Shown here piece by piece: positions 53,071-61,388 of a DNA stretch of 64,000 nucleotides (its first letter is position 1; each line of letters begins with the position of its first letter). The translations under genes and the position numbers were made by a program. A model generated the notes under the pieces. That model made no database searches, was not told where the DNA came from, and worked only from the letters and a program-made list of their open reading frames with translations. The stretch covers positions 1-64,000 of the forward strand of contig JACJWK010000001.1 in NCBI GenBank assembly GCA_020637195.1, in the 5' to 3' direction. The DNA comes from Microthrixaceae bacterium. Lineage in GTDB: Bacteria > Actinomycetota > Acidimicrobiia > Acidimicrobiales > DATDAH01.

Positions 53071-53558
53071 GGGTCGGTGTGGTCGCCGTGGGCAACCGCT
53101 TCGCCGGCGACGACGCCGCCGGGCCCCTGGTGCTCGACGCGGTGCGCGACGACCTGCCCGCCGGAGTCGTGGCCCGGGAGCTCGACGGCGAGCCCGCCCG
53201 CCTCCTCGACGCGTGGGACGGGCTCGACGCGGTGGTCGTGGTCGATGCGGCATCCTCGGGCGAGCCGGTGGGCACGGTGCACCGCCTCGCCGTCGAGCCT
53301 CGCGGTCCGAGCGGGATCGGCCCGGGGCCGCCGGGCCGCCGCCGCTCCTCGCACGGTGCGGGTGTGGCCGAGGCCCTCGGCCTCGGCCGGCTGCTCGGTC
53401 GCCTGCCGGGCGAGGTGGTCGTCGTCGGGGTGGAGGGGGCGCGCTTCTCGGCGGGGACGACCCTCTCGCGTGCGGTCGCGGCCGCGCTGCCGGGGGCGGC
53501 GGCCGTCGTGCGCGACGAGGTCGGACGGCTGACGGGGGCGCCGGGCCGATGTGCGTGA
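53067..53558 (+). CDS. Hydrogenase maturation protease (HycI/HoxW-like)
   Basis: 163 residues opening VGVVAVGNRFAGDDAAGPLV, with the GNxxxxDD motif and VVVVDAA carrying the nickel-sensing acidic residues. It trims the large-subunit C-terminus after nickel insertion. The GTG overlaps the large-subunit stop by 4 nt. The central part (RGPSGIGPGPPGRRRSS) is looser than usual. Confidence 0.88.
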   Translation: MRVGVVAVGNRFAGDDAAGPLVLDAVRDDLPAGVVARELDGEPARLLDAWDGLDAVVVVDAASSGEPVGTVHRLAVEPRGPSGIGPGPPGRRRSSHGAGVAEALGLGRLLGRLPGEVVVVGVEGARFSAGTTLSRAVAAALPGAAAVVRDEVGRLTGAPGRCA

Positions 53559-53770
53559 CCGACGTCGGCCGGGTGACGGCGCTGGCCGCCGACGGCGGGT
53601 CCGCCGAGCTCGCCGGCGGGGGGCCCTCGCGGCCGGTGTCGCTGGCGGTGCTGGTGCTGGAGGGGGTCCCGGTGCACGTCGGCGACTGGGTGCGGGTGCA
53701 CACCGGCCTCGCGGTCGAGGTGCTCGGCGAGGGCGAGGCCCTCGCCGCCCTGCGCGCCGTCCGCCCGTGA
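53549..53770 (+). CDS. Second, divergent HypC/HupF-like chaperone
   Basis: 73 residues. It begins MCVTDVGRV, so it keeps the Met-Cys of HypC but lacks the LGxPG loop; the OB-like strands are recognisable (VSLAVLVLEGVPVHVGDWVRVH). It is likely dedicated to this large subunit, since the other HypC is in the hyp operon. It overlaps the protease end by 10 nt. Confidence 0.8.
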   Translation: MCVTDVGRVTALAADGGSAELAGGGPSRPVSLAVLVLEGVPVHVGDWVRVHTGLAVEVLGEGEALAALRAVRP

Positions 53771-54528
53771 GCGCGGAGGGCGCGATCCGCTTCGCCCGGT
53801 TCGCGCACCCGCCCAACGCCCTCGGGTACTGCGGCCCGAGCGACGACGCGTCGGTGCGCCGACTCGCCGTCACCCCCGCGCTCGACGCGCCCGCCGTGGA
53901 CGAGGCCGAGGTGCTGGCCCTGGCCCGCGGCTTCGAGGGGGCCTGGCCCTACCTCGAGCTGCTCGCCGGGCCGACCGGCGACCCCCTGTCGGTGGACGTC
54001 GTCGACGCCTACTGGCTGGGCGGCGGGCGGGCCGACGAGGTGGCCGCGGACGCGTTCGCGACCCACCTCCGCGACCGCGTGGGGGACCGCCTCGGGGTCC
54101 CGTGGCCCGCGGTCGAGGCGGCCATCGCCGCCGGTGGCCGTCCCACCCACGCGTTCCACGTGCTGTGCGCGTCGCCGTTCGTGGGTCTCGCGCGCCGGGG
54201 TGCGATCGCCGCGGCCCTGCCCGCCATCGAGGGGTGCCGCATCTCGTGGGGCGAGGTGCGGTCGGTCGAGGGGACGGGACTCGTGGTCGACGTCGTACCG
54301 ATCGAATGGGAGGACGGCGTGCTGCGACTCGACGGGGCGCGCCCCCGGGCACGGACGGCCGTCGCCGCCGGCGGAGCGCCGGCGCTCTCAGCCGGAGATC
54401 GGGTCGCGCTGCACTGGGACCGGGTGTGCGATCGGCTCGAACCCGAGCGGTGGGCCCGGCTGGAGGCCACGACGCACGAGCACCTCGAGGTCGTCGAGCG
54501 CCTCGGGCCGGTGGACGACCGAACCTGA
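53767..54528 (+). CDS. DUF6390-like hydrogenase-cluster protein
   Basis: 253 residues, last gene of the hydrogenase operon. FARFAHPPNALGYCGP near the start, FHVLCASPFVGLARRG and the end ALHWDRVCDRLEPERWARLE match a protein family that I recall as DUF6390, commonly placed next to hydrogenase genes. Its role is unknown; assembly or regulation is a guess from context. GTG 53767 overlaps the second hypC by 4 nt. Its last 141 bases are overlapped head-on by a minus-strand gene. Confidence 0.75.
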   Translation: MSAEGAIRFARFAHPPNALGYCGPSDDASVRRLAVTPALDAPAVDEAEVLALARGFEGAWPYLELLAGPTGDPLSVDVVDAYWLGGGRADEVAADAFATHLRDRVGDRLGVPWPAVEAAIAAGGRPTHAFHVLCASPFVGLARRGAIAAALPAIEGCRISWGEVRSVEGTGLVVDVVPIEWEDGVLRLDGARPRARTAVAAGGAPALSAGDRVALHWDRVCDRLEPERWARLEATTHEHLEVVERLGPVDDRT

Positions 54529-54912
54529 GGCGGCGACCGCCTCGCACGCGGCCACCACGTCGCCGTCGAGGTCCACGACCCGGGCGGCGAAGGGCGCGAG
54601 CGGGCTGCTCGCGGTGCTCCCGGCCAGCACGAGGGGCACACCCCGTCGGAGGGCGCACACCGCGGCCCGCTCGGAGCGGACCACCCGGTCGAGGGGCCGG
54701 GCCCGGACGCAGCACACGACGTCGAGCGCAGGGTCCAGGTCGCAGCCGGCGCCGTCCAGCGTCGTGCACGTGGCGGTGAGGTCGGGACACGACACCACCT
54801 CGTGGCCGGAGCCCTGCAGGCCCCGGACGACCGAATCGATGGCCCACGCCTCGGTGCCCACCACGAGGACGTGGAGCCGATCGCCGCTGCGATCCTCCAC
54901 CCCTCTGGTCAT
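54388..54912 (-). CDS. Hypothetical protein, receiver-like fold
   Basis: 174 residues. HVLVVGTEAWAIDSVVRGL, a VVCCVRAR strand and VPLVLAGSTASS look like the alternating strands of a response-regulator receiver, but the phosphorylated Asp and the Lys are not clear. No DNA-binding part follows. CACCCT, six nt before the ATG, supports it as a real gene. Its 3' end runs 141 bp into the antisense of the hydrogenase operon's last gene. Confidence 0.55.
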   Translation of the reverse strand: MTRGVEDRSGDRLHVLVVGTEAWAIDSVVRGLQGSGHEVVSCPDLTATCTTLDGAGCDLDPALDVVCCVRARPLDRVVRSERAAVCALRRGVPLVLAGSTASSPLAPFAARVVDLDGDVVAACEAVAASGSVVHRPEALDDLEVLVRRGLQPGPPLGFEPIAHPVPVQRDPISG

Positions 54913-54972
54913 GGCCTCAGGGTGCGCCTCCCCGGGGGCACCCGGGAGAGGCGAAGGTCACTTCGGGTGCGG

Positions 54973-55341
54973 TCAGCCCGCCTTGCGCTCGCGTGCGGCC
55001 TTCGACCGGGCGAGCAGCTTGGCCAGCCGGTCGTCGGCCGGAGCGCCGTCACCGTCGGCCGCCTCGGCGGGCGCCTCGGCCGCGGCGGACGCCGAGGCCG
55101 CGGCATCGGCCTCGGCCTGCTCGCGGTTGGCCTGCCAGTCGTCCCACTCGTCCTCGGCGACGAGCTTGGACGCGGCCACCGAATTGAACGACACGCCGTT
55201 GTCGAACGCCACCCGGTAGCGGGTGAGGGTCATGCCCACCGACCGGCCCACCTTGCCCGCGCTGCCCTCGGGGGCGCCCGGGAGGTCGGTGTTGACGACG
55301 ACGCGCGTCCCCTTCTTCAACGTGGCGGTGTCGGTGGCCAT
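54973..55341 (-). CDS. Small hypothetical protein with an SH3-like N-terminus
   Basis: 122 residues. The first 60 (KKGTRVVVNTDLPGAPEGSAG, RYRVAFDNGVSFNSV) resemble small beta-barrel KOW/SH3-like folds; then come an alanine- and acid-rich linker and a basic end. TAGCGT eight nt before the ATG decides the start. Unknown function. Confidence 0.65.
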   Translation of the reverse strand: MATDTATLKKGTRVVVNTDLPGAPEGSAGKVGRSVGMTLTRYRVAFDNGVSFNSVAASKLVAEDEWDDWQANREQAEADAAASASAAAEAPAEAADGDGAPADDRLAKLLARSKAARERKAG

Positions 55342-55349
55342 GGCGCCAG

Positions 55350-55355
55350 ACGCTA
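55350..55355 (-). promoter_or_regulatory. -10 element TAGCGT of a leaderless small gene
   Basis: TAGCGT is followed by 8 nt and ATG 55341 on the minus strand. Confidence 0.5.
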
Positions 55356-55395
55356 GCCAGCGCCCGCCCCCGGCCACCACCCGACGGCGTGGGCC

Positions 55396-55983
55396 TCAGG
55401 GCGCCCGGTGGACCGACACCGCGTAGTCACCCCGGGCGACCCACGGGTCGCGCTCCCACGTGGACCAGCGCTCGGCGAGCTCCAGGCCGGCGGCGGCGCA
55501 GTCCGCGTCGTAGCGCTCCAGCCCGTAGGGGGCGTGGTGGAGCGAGAATCCCGCCACCAGGGCGCCACCGGGTGCGAGGTGGGCGGCCAGGCGGGCGACC
55601 GTGGCGGCCTCGGTGCCCGGGGCGAGGAAGATCATCACGTTGCCGGCCGCCACGACGACGTCGAACCGGTCGGGGACGCCCGCCACGGAGGTGAGGTCGA
55701 GCGTGGACAGGTCCTGGGCGACCCAGGGGAGCGTCGGGGCCTTGCGGGCGGCGGTGGCCAACATGTCGGGGTCGAGGTCGACGCCGACGGTGGTGCAGCC
55801 CCGCCGCGCGAGCTCGACCGCCACCCGGCCGGTGCCGCAGCCGGCGTCGAGGACCGCGGCGGGGTCGAAGGCGGCCACGAAGTCGGCCTCGCCGTGCACG
55901 GAGCGCCCGTCGGCCTCCAGCGCCCGCCACCGGGCGTCGTAGTCGTCGCCCCGGGGGGCGGGGGTCTCGGACCAGCGCGACAT
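55396..55983 (-). CDS. Class I SAM-dependent methyltransferase
   Basis: 195 residues. VLDAGCGTGRVAVELARRG is the SAM-binding motif I, VGVDLDPDML motif II and FDVVVAAGNVMIFL motif IV. A small stand-alone methyltransferase; the substrate is unknown. CACACT lies six nt before the ATG. Divergent from the beta-propeller gene. Confidence 0.87.
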   Translation of the reverse strand: MSRWSETPAPRGDDYDARWRALEADGRSVHGEADFVAAFDPAAVLDAGCGTGRVAVELARRGCTTVGVDLDPDMLATAARKAPTLPWVAQDLSTLDLTSVAGVPDRFDVVVAAGNVMIFLAPGTEAATVARLAAHLAPGGALVAGFSLHHAPYGLERYDADCAAAGLELAERWSTWERDPWVARGDYAVSVHRAP

Positions 55984-56020
55984 CCCGCCAGTGTGCCCGG
56001 GGATCGCCCCGGGCGGCCGG

Positions 56021-56026
56021 TATCTT
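56021..56026 (+). promoter_or_regulatory. -10 element TATCTT before the beta-propeller gene
   Basis: TATCTT is followed by 7 nt and GTG 56034. Confidence 0.5.
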
Positions 56027-56033
56027 CGGGACC

Positions 56034-57323
56034 GTGCCGGGACCACCCCCACGACCCGCTCCGAGGCGCGCCCCCCGCCCCTCGTCGCGGACGTTCCTGA
56101 TCCGGCGGGTCGTCGCCGCCACGCTGGCCGTGGCCCTGCTCGCCCTGCTGTGGGTGGGGGGCTCGGCCGCGGTCGGCGCGGTCCGCTCGGTGGGCGACGG
56201 CGGGTCGGGATCGTCGGGCGGCGAGGCCGCCGGGCCGGGCGAGCAGGACGAGGCCACGGCCGCGTCCACGATCCCACCGCACCTGCGCGTGCCCGACGGG
56301 CCGCCGGCGGCCGAGCGCACGCTCGCCGTGGCCGAGACGTTGGGCGGTGAGATCTCGCCGAAGTCCGTGGTGGCGTCCAACACCGGCCTCGTCTTCGCGC
56401 AGAACATGATGTACAACCACTCGGTCACCGTGTACTCGAGCGAGGGCGAGCAGGTCGCCACCATCGACGACACGGTCGACCTGGCCGAGTTCGGCGCCGC
56501 CGACGCGCCCACCGTCATCCAGGGCGCACCGGTGGAGGGCGCGGTCAGCCCCGACGGCGCCCACTACTGGGTGTCGAACTACTCGATGTACGGGCCGGGG
56601 CAGGGCCCCGAGGGCGACGATGCCTGCACGCCCGAGGGCTCGGTGGCGTCGGGCTACACGCCGAGCTACCTGTACCGGATCGACACCGACGACCTGGCCA
56701 TCGACGCCGTGGTCGCGGTGGGCCTGGTGCCCAAGTACGTCGCCACGACGCCCGACGGCCGGTTCGTCCTGGCCACCAACTGGTGCTCGTGGGACCTGTC
56801 CATCGTCTCCACCGAGACCAACGAGGTCGTCGGCACCGTGAGCGCGCTCGGGCGCTACCCGCGCGGCGTGGTCGTCACGCCCGACTCCCGTTTCGCGTAC
56901 GTCGCCATCATGGGCGAGAGCCACATCACCAAGGTCGATCTCGACACCCAGGCCATCGTGGGCACCATCGAGGTGGGGCGCGGCCCGCGCCACGTCGTGC
57001 TCGACCCCGAGGGGCGCTACCTGTACGCCAGCCTCAACCACACCGGCGAGGTGGTGAAGGTCGACCTCAGCAACGACACCGTCGTCGGACGCCAGTACAC
57101 GGGGGCCGAGGCCCGCTCGCTCGCCATCTCCAACGACGGCACCGCGCTCTACGTCGTCAACTACGAGTCGAACAACGTGTCGGTGCTGCGGGCGGCGGAC
57201 CTCGGCGTGCTCCAGACCATCGAGACCGGCGTCCACCCGATCGGCATCACCTACGACGGGGTCACCGGCGACGTGTGGGTGGCCATCTACACCGGGCAGC
57301 TCCTGCGCCTCAGCTCGGCCTGA
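56034..57323 (+). CDS. Membrane-anchored YncE-like beta-propeller protein
   Basis: 429 residues. A proline-rich cytosolic head is followed by one transmembrane helix (residues about 28-50) and an extracellular seven-bladed propeller with repeats such as YVATTPDGRFVLATNW, GVVVTPDSRFAYVAIM and HVVLDPEGRYLYASLN. Similar proteins bind ligands or partner proteins rather than catalyse. Unknown function. Confidence 0.8.
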   Translation: MPGPPPRPAPRRAPRPSSRTFLIRRVVAATLAVALLALLWVGGSAAVGAVRSVGDGGSGSSGGEAAGPGEQDEATAASTIPPHLRVPDGPPAAERTLAVAETLGGEISPKSVVASNTGLVFAQNMMYNHSVTVYSSEGEQVATIDDTVDLAEFGAADAPTVIQGAPVEGAVSPDGAHYWVSNYSMYGPGQGPEGDDACTPEGSVASGYTPSYLYRIDTDDLAIDAVVAVGLVPKYVATTPDGRFVLATNWCSWDLSIVSTETNEVVGTVSALGRYPRGVVVTPDSRFAYVAIMGESHITKVDLDTQAIVGTIEVGRGPRHVVLDPEGRYLYASLNHTGEVVKVDLSNDTVVGRQYTGAEARSLAISNDGTALYVVNYESNNVSVLRAADLGVLQTIETGVHPIGITYDGVTGDVWVAIYTGQLLRLSSA

Positions 57324-57337
57324 GTGGCCGGCGGCCC

Positions 57338-57368
57338 TTGACCTCGAGTTCACTCGAGGTCGTAGCGT
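57338..57368 (+). promoter_or_regulatory. Promoter with a 22-bp perfect operator-like palindrome
   Basis: TTGACC (57338-57343) and TAGCGT (57363-57368) lie 19 nt apart. GACCTCGAG-TTCA-CTCGAGGTC (57340-57361, 9-bp arms, perfect) fills the space between. TAGCGT is followed by 7 nt and ATG 57376. The geometry fits a repressor site that blocks polymerase. Confidence 0.65.
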
Positions 57369-57375
57369 CGCCGTC

Positions 57376-58662
57376 ATGACCTCGGTGCTCGACCCCGACG
57401 CCTCGACCGCCGCCGCCGCCGGGCTGGCGACCGCGCTGGCCGGCCTCGACCCGGCCGACGTGGTCGGTGCCGCCGACGACCTGGGGCTCGACCACGTCGC
57501 CGACACCGCTCTGGTGTCGGCCTGCGCCGCGGTGGTCGACCGCCCGAAGGCGGCGCCACCCGACTCGTTCGTGCTGCACGCGCCCCTCGAGCTCATGGCG
57601 CGCGGGGCGCTGCTGGCCCGGGTGGCCCCCGCCGCGCGCCGGGCGGCCCGGCTGCGGCTGGTGTGGTTCGCGGCGACGTACGCCGGGGCGGGTGCGCCGG
57701 CCGAGGTCGACGACCGCTTCGCCGGGTCCCCGGCCGACGTGGTGGTGTCCCGGTTGGTCGACGCCGTGGCGGTCGGCGACCTCGATGCCGCCGGCGCGGC
57801 CGGCCGGGCCCTGGCCCGCGCCGTGCCGGTCGCCGATCTCGTCGCGGCGCTGGTCGACGTGGTGGCGCCGAGCCTCGCCGCCGCCGCCCACGGCGGCATC
57901 TGGCTCCACCAGGTGCGGTCCTTCGCCGGCGCGCCGGCCGCTCCCGGTGCGGCGGCCATGGCGCGGGAGCTGGCCCGCCACCCCGACTGGCGGCTCACCT
58001 GGTTCGACGAGGCGCCGGTGCAGGCCGGGTCCGTGTCGTCGGTGGAAGACCTGGTGGGTGTCCTGCGTCGGCCACCGTCCCCTGGCCCGTTGGACGTCGA
58101 CTTCATCCATCCGACCATGCACCTCGTGGAGTCGGCGGGCCTGGCGGCCGGCCTGCTGGGACCGGCGCTCGACGGGGTCGACCGCCACGAGGCCACCCGG
58201 GCGCTGTGGCGGGTCGGGGCCCTCTCGATGCTGCAGGACGACCCCGACGAGGCGCCCTACGGCTGGAGCCACTGCCTGACCATGCCCCACGGCCTGCTCT
58301 CGGTCGCCGGCCTCGCCCGTGACCCGCAGCGGGTGCTGGCCGCGGGCGCCACCTACGTCCTGGGGTTCCGGGCGACGCAGGGCAAGGTCGACCTGGACCC
58401 CGACTGGGCGCCGGGGTCCGGTCCGGTGGCGGAGGCGTGGCATGCACCCGCGGCGGAGCGCCCGGCGGTGGCTGCCCGCCTGGCCGGCCACGCGGCCGCC
58501 CACCCTGACGCCCACCTGGCCAAGTACACCCTCGCCTGCCTCCAGCTCGCCGACGCCGACCCCTCCTTCGCCCACGGCTACCTGGCCGCGGCGGCGCACC
58601 TCAACGCCTGGTGGGACGCCCACCCCGTCGCCGACGATCCCCTCATGGCAGGTACGGGATGA
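57376..58662 (+). CDS. Conserved-looking hypothetical protein, tightly regulated
   Basis: 428 residues, alanine-rich and helical. DFIHPTMHLVESAGLAAGLLG and GWSHCLTMPHGLLSVAGLA suggest histidine-containing motifs of a metal or redox enzyme, reminiscent of questin-oxidase-like proteins, but I cannot assign it. No signal peptide. Its promoter carries a perfect palindrome, so it is probably repressed by a specific regulator that is not in the window. Confidence 0.65.
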   Translation: MTSVLDPDASTAAAAGLATALAGLDPADVVGAADDLGLDHVADTALVSACAAVVDRPKAAPPDSFVLHAPLELMARGALLARVAPAARRAARLRLVWFAATYAGAGAPAEVDDRFAGSPADVVVSRLVDAVAVGDLDAAGAAGRALARAVPVADLVAALVDVVAPSLAAAAHGGIWLHQVRSFAGAPAAPGAAAMARELARHPDWRLTWFDEAPVQAGSVSSVEDLVGVLRRPPSPGPLDVDFIHPTMHLVESAGLAAGLLGPALDGVDRHEATRALWRVGALSMLQDDPDEAPYGWSHCLTMPHGLLSVAGLARDPQRVLAAGATYVLGFRATQGKVDLDPDWAPGSGPVAEAWHAPAAERPAVAARLAGHAAAHPDAHLAKYTLACLQLADADPSFAHGYLAAAAHLNAWWDAHPVADDPLMAGTG

Positions 58663-59163
58663 GCTCCACCGCCGCCGGCACGTAGAGCGGTTGGCGCGGC
58701 TGCCCTGACACCGTCGTGCCGAGGCATTCGAAGGGCCCGAACCGCTCAGCGACGAGACGGCCCCGGTCGAGGAAGTCGCCCTTGCCTCCCCACGCAGCGA
58801 CGGCCCGATCGCTGCGCTCGACCGCCCCTGCAATGCGCTCGTCGGTCTCGGCGCCAACGACGTCCTCGCCCGACGCGGCGGCGGCCGCCAGTGCCGTGAA
58901 GTCGTCGCACCGCCACGAGAAGAGGTTCACCAGGACCACCCGCCCGAAGCCCAGATCGAGCGAGCGGTCGACCATGCGTTGCAGGGTCGGTCGCCGCCGG
59001 CCGGCGCTGTCGCCGGTGGCGGGGTGGAGGCCGACCCAGCAGATCGTGTGGAGCCGTCGCCGATGGCGTGCTCGTAGCTCCAGCGGTACCGACCGTCGGC
59101 GGAGTAGCTCCCGCCGTACTCACCCCAAGTCACCGTGTCTGCACGCGGATCGAGTTGGGTCAC
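58643..59163 (-). pseudogene. DUF1643 family gene with a frame break
   Basis: The family sequence is present in two frames. TQLDPRADTVTWGEYGGSYS and YRWSYEHAIGDG come from GTG 59163; then, after a shift near 59047, ICWVGLHPATGDSAGRRRPT leads to VVLVNLFSWRCDDF and CLGTTVSGQPRQPLYVPAA, ending at 58643. One indel separates the halves; otherwise the gene is complete. Function of DUF1643 is unknown. Its end overlaps the neighbouring gene's last 20 bases. Confidence 0.75.
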
Positions 59164-59538
59164 GCGGGGTCCTCCGGCGCGGTCGGCGTGGTGTCGACTT
59201 CGGCCTGTTTGGCCTTCCACCAGCCCCGACCGGTGATCACGGCAAGGGTGAGGGGAAGTGAACCCCGGCTCACGTTGCCATCGATGGCACCAGCCGACGA
59301 CCGCAGCCGAGACGGTCGCGACAGCGAGCGAATGCCGAGGTGAGCGCCCCTGCAGTAGACCCAGCGACCACGTTCGACGGCGTGAGGGACGAGGGCCTCG
59401 ACCAATCCAGGGACGCCACGACGACCGCCAGCAGGGCGCCTGGCGTGATCGCCACCCGCCGACGACCGGCCGGGCCGGCCAGCAGGACGCTCACACCGTC
59501 GAGCACGCGCCGGCCCTGGCGGAAAGGACGCGGCCCCG
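59164..59538 (-). other. Unassigned stretch, possibly degraded coding DNA
   Basis: About 375 bases between the DUF1643 and HNH genes. Protein-like strings occur on the minus strand in two frames (RRVLDGVSVLLAGPAGRRRV, and VITGRGWWKAKQAEV just before the DUF1643 start), so a frame-broken gene is possible. No family is recognised, and the base composition looks slightly less G+C-rich than the neighbours. Confidence 0.3.
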
Positions 59539-61011
59539 TCAGCGGCGCACCACGGCGACGTCGAGGACGGCGATGGTGACCCGGGGCCTGCGCGCTAGCT
59601 GGAAGAGAAGGGCGCCGCTGGCGGCCGTGGCCGCCGCCGTCAACATCGGGCGGGTTCGCCGGATGGGGGACGGTGCGGCCGAATCGCATCGGTGGAGGTG
59701 GCGGGGTGGCGGCGGGTGGGCGGGTGAAGGTGCGTCCGTCGGGCTGGTGACGGTGACGATCCCCGAGATTGGGTCGCGGAGTGAGGTCCCAGCCGTCGGT
59801 GGACGAGGGCATGGTGGCGTCGGCACAGCAGGACGCCGTTGTCGAGGTCGGTGAGGCCGCCGTGTTCCCAGGGGTGGATGTGGTGGGCGTCGCAGAAGCG
59901 GGCGGGTCGGGTCGCAGCCGGGGAAGACGCAGCCGCGATCGCGGTGGACCAGGGCGCGGCGCTGGGTGCGGGTGAACAGGCGGGTGCGCCGGCCCATGTC
60001 GAGGACGGCGCCGGTGTGGGGTCGAGCAGCACGCCGGCGGATCCAGCCGGTGCACAACAGGGTGGCGGCGAACGCCAGCGAGGCCCTCTCGCCGCCGGTG
60101 AGCTCGCACATCCGCCGGGTGTCGGCGCGGTGGCCGTACCCGCCGGCATGACCGTCGTCGCCGGTCCCGTGGCGGTAGGGGGCGAGGAGCTCGTCGAGAG
60201 GGTCGGGGGCGTCGAGGTCGAGGCGGTCGGGGTCGGCGAGCAGTTCGGCGGCGGTGCGGGGGTCGAGGACGACGTCGGCGCCGCCGGCGGGGTCGGGGTC
60301 GCCGTCGAGGTCGTGGGCGAGAAGCCACCGGAACAGGTCCATGAGCGTGTCGTGGTCGCGTTGGGCGCGGGTGCGGGGCCCGTCGGGGCACTCGCCGGTG
60401 TCGGGGGTGTCGTGGCGGTCGAGGACCGAGCGGATCAGCGCCAGGTTCTCGGCGGTGCTCATCAGCTCGCCCGACGCGAGCCCACCGAAGCCGCGGCGGG
60501 CGAACCAGCCCCGCTTCGAGTCGTCCGGGGGCTCGCGGTCGTCCACGAGGGTGATCCACTCGTCCACGAACGCGGCGAACTCGTCGTGGGTGTTGCGTCG
60601 GGCGGCCTCCACCAGCACCTCCACGCACACCCCGAACGCCGCCTCGCGGCCCTTCTCGCCGCGGGCCAGGTGACGCAGGTGCAACAGCGTGATGTCGGCA
60701 CCGTCGAGCGCGGCGGCGATCTGGGGGTGGCGGCGGTACACGCCGGCGAGGTCGACCATCCGCCGGGCGTCGGGCCGGGCGATCGGGAACCGGGCCGTGA
60801 TCCACGAGACCGGGGTGAGCGCCCCGTCGAGCGCCCACGCCTGCGCGTCGTCCCACCCCGCCACCGCGCGGACGACCTCCACCTCCCACCGCTCGCGCAC
60901 CCCCAACAGCCCGGCGAGCCGGTCGGCGTGCGCCGCCCCCGACCACCCGCCACGCTCCTCGGCCGCCAGCTCCTTCACCCCCACCGCGAGCTCGGCGACC
61001 GCATCGAACAT
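59539..61011 (-). pseudogene. 13E12-type HNH endonuclease-domain gene with 3' frame breaks
   Basis: The first 360 codons are intact (DUF222/13E12 region with DGADITLLHLRHLARGEKG and VVLDPRTAAELLADPDR). The HNH part is broken into frames: DRGCVFPGCD in the first, RPARFCDAHHIHPWEHGG and NGVLLCRRHHALVHRR in a second, GWDLT in a third, and ISGIVTVTSPT back in the first. The first break is explained by one extra C in a C-run near 59920. Such genes are repeated in actinobacterial genomes and often mobile or decaying. The ATG has GAGAAT six nt upstream. The coding relevance of the last 150 bases is doubtful. Confidence 0.78.
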
Positions 61012-61110
61012 GACCCCATTCTCCCCGCGGGGTATGACATCCGACCTGGGTGCGGCGACCGCCGAGGACGGCGATCGCGAGGGTCGCGGGCCAGCCTGCG
61101 CCGCCGCCGG

Positions 61111-61311
61111 TCAGATCTCGGCCTGCTCGGCACCGTCGGGGTCGTCGACGAGCAGGTCGCCGTCGGGGCCGTGGCCGGGCGGGACGTCGACGGGACCGGC
61201 GTCGCCGACGATGTTCGGGTCCTCGGTGCCGACGCCGGTGCCTCGCGCCTGGTCGAGCAGGTCCTCGTCTTCGGTCGGCGCCTGCAGATCGTCCTTCTTG
61301 TCGGGTGCCAT
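61111..61311 (-). CDS. Small acidic hypothetical protein
   Basis: 66 residues, about one third Asp/Glu (TEDEDLLDQARGTGVGTED). TAGGAG precedes the ATG with 6 nt spacing, a good ribosome site. No membrane or cysteine motif. Probably a disordered small protein; function unknown. Confidence 0.6.
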   Translation of the reverse strand: MAPDKKDDLQAPTEDEDLLDQARGTGVGTEDPNIVGDAGPVDVPPGHGPDGDLLVDDPDGAEQAEI

Positions 61312-61374
61312 GGCGCGCTCCTACCCGGAGCACGACCGCGCGAACCCGTCACGCCGCCGCCCGCCGGCACGACC

Positions 61375-61380
61375 TACGCT
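61375..61380 (+). promoter_or_regulatory. -10 element TACGCT before the PhoD-like gene
   Basis: TACGCT is followed by 8 nt and ATG 61389. Confidence 0.5.
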
Positions 61381-61388
61381 CGCCGGCC

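Noticed and set aside
53067..53558. Reading the protease's loose middle part as a frameshift
   Set aside because: The frame is continuous, the end motif VVVVGVEGARFSAG fits the family, and overlaps with both neighbours are regular.
59164..59538. A mobile element between the DUF1643 and HNH genes
   Set aside because: No transposase motif, terminal inverted repeats or target duplication seen; the HNH gene's family is repeated in actinobacteria but that alone does not make an element.
61021..61034. CCCCGCGGGG palindrome upstream of the HNH gene
   Set aside because: Short and made only of G and C, so it is likely by chance here, and it lies behind the GAGAAT element without clear spacing to any -35.
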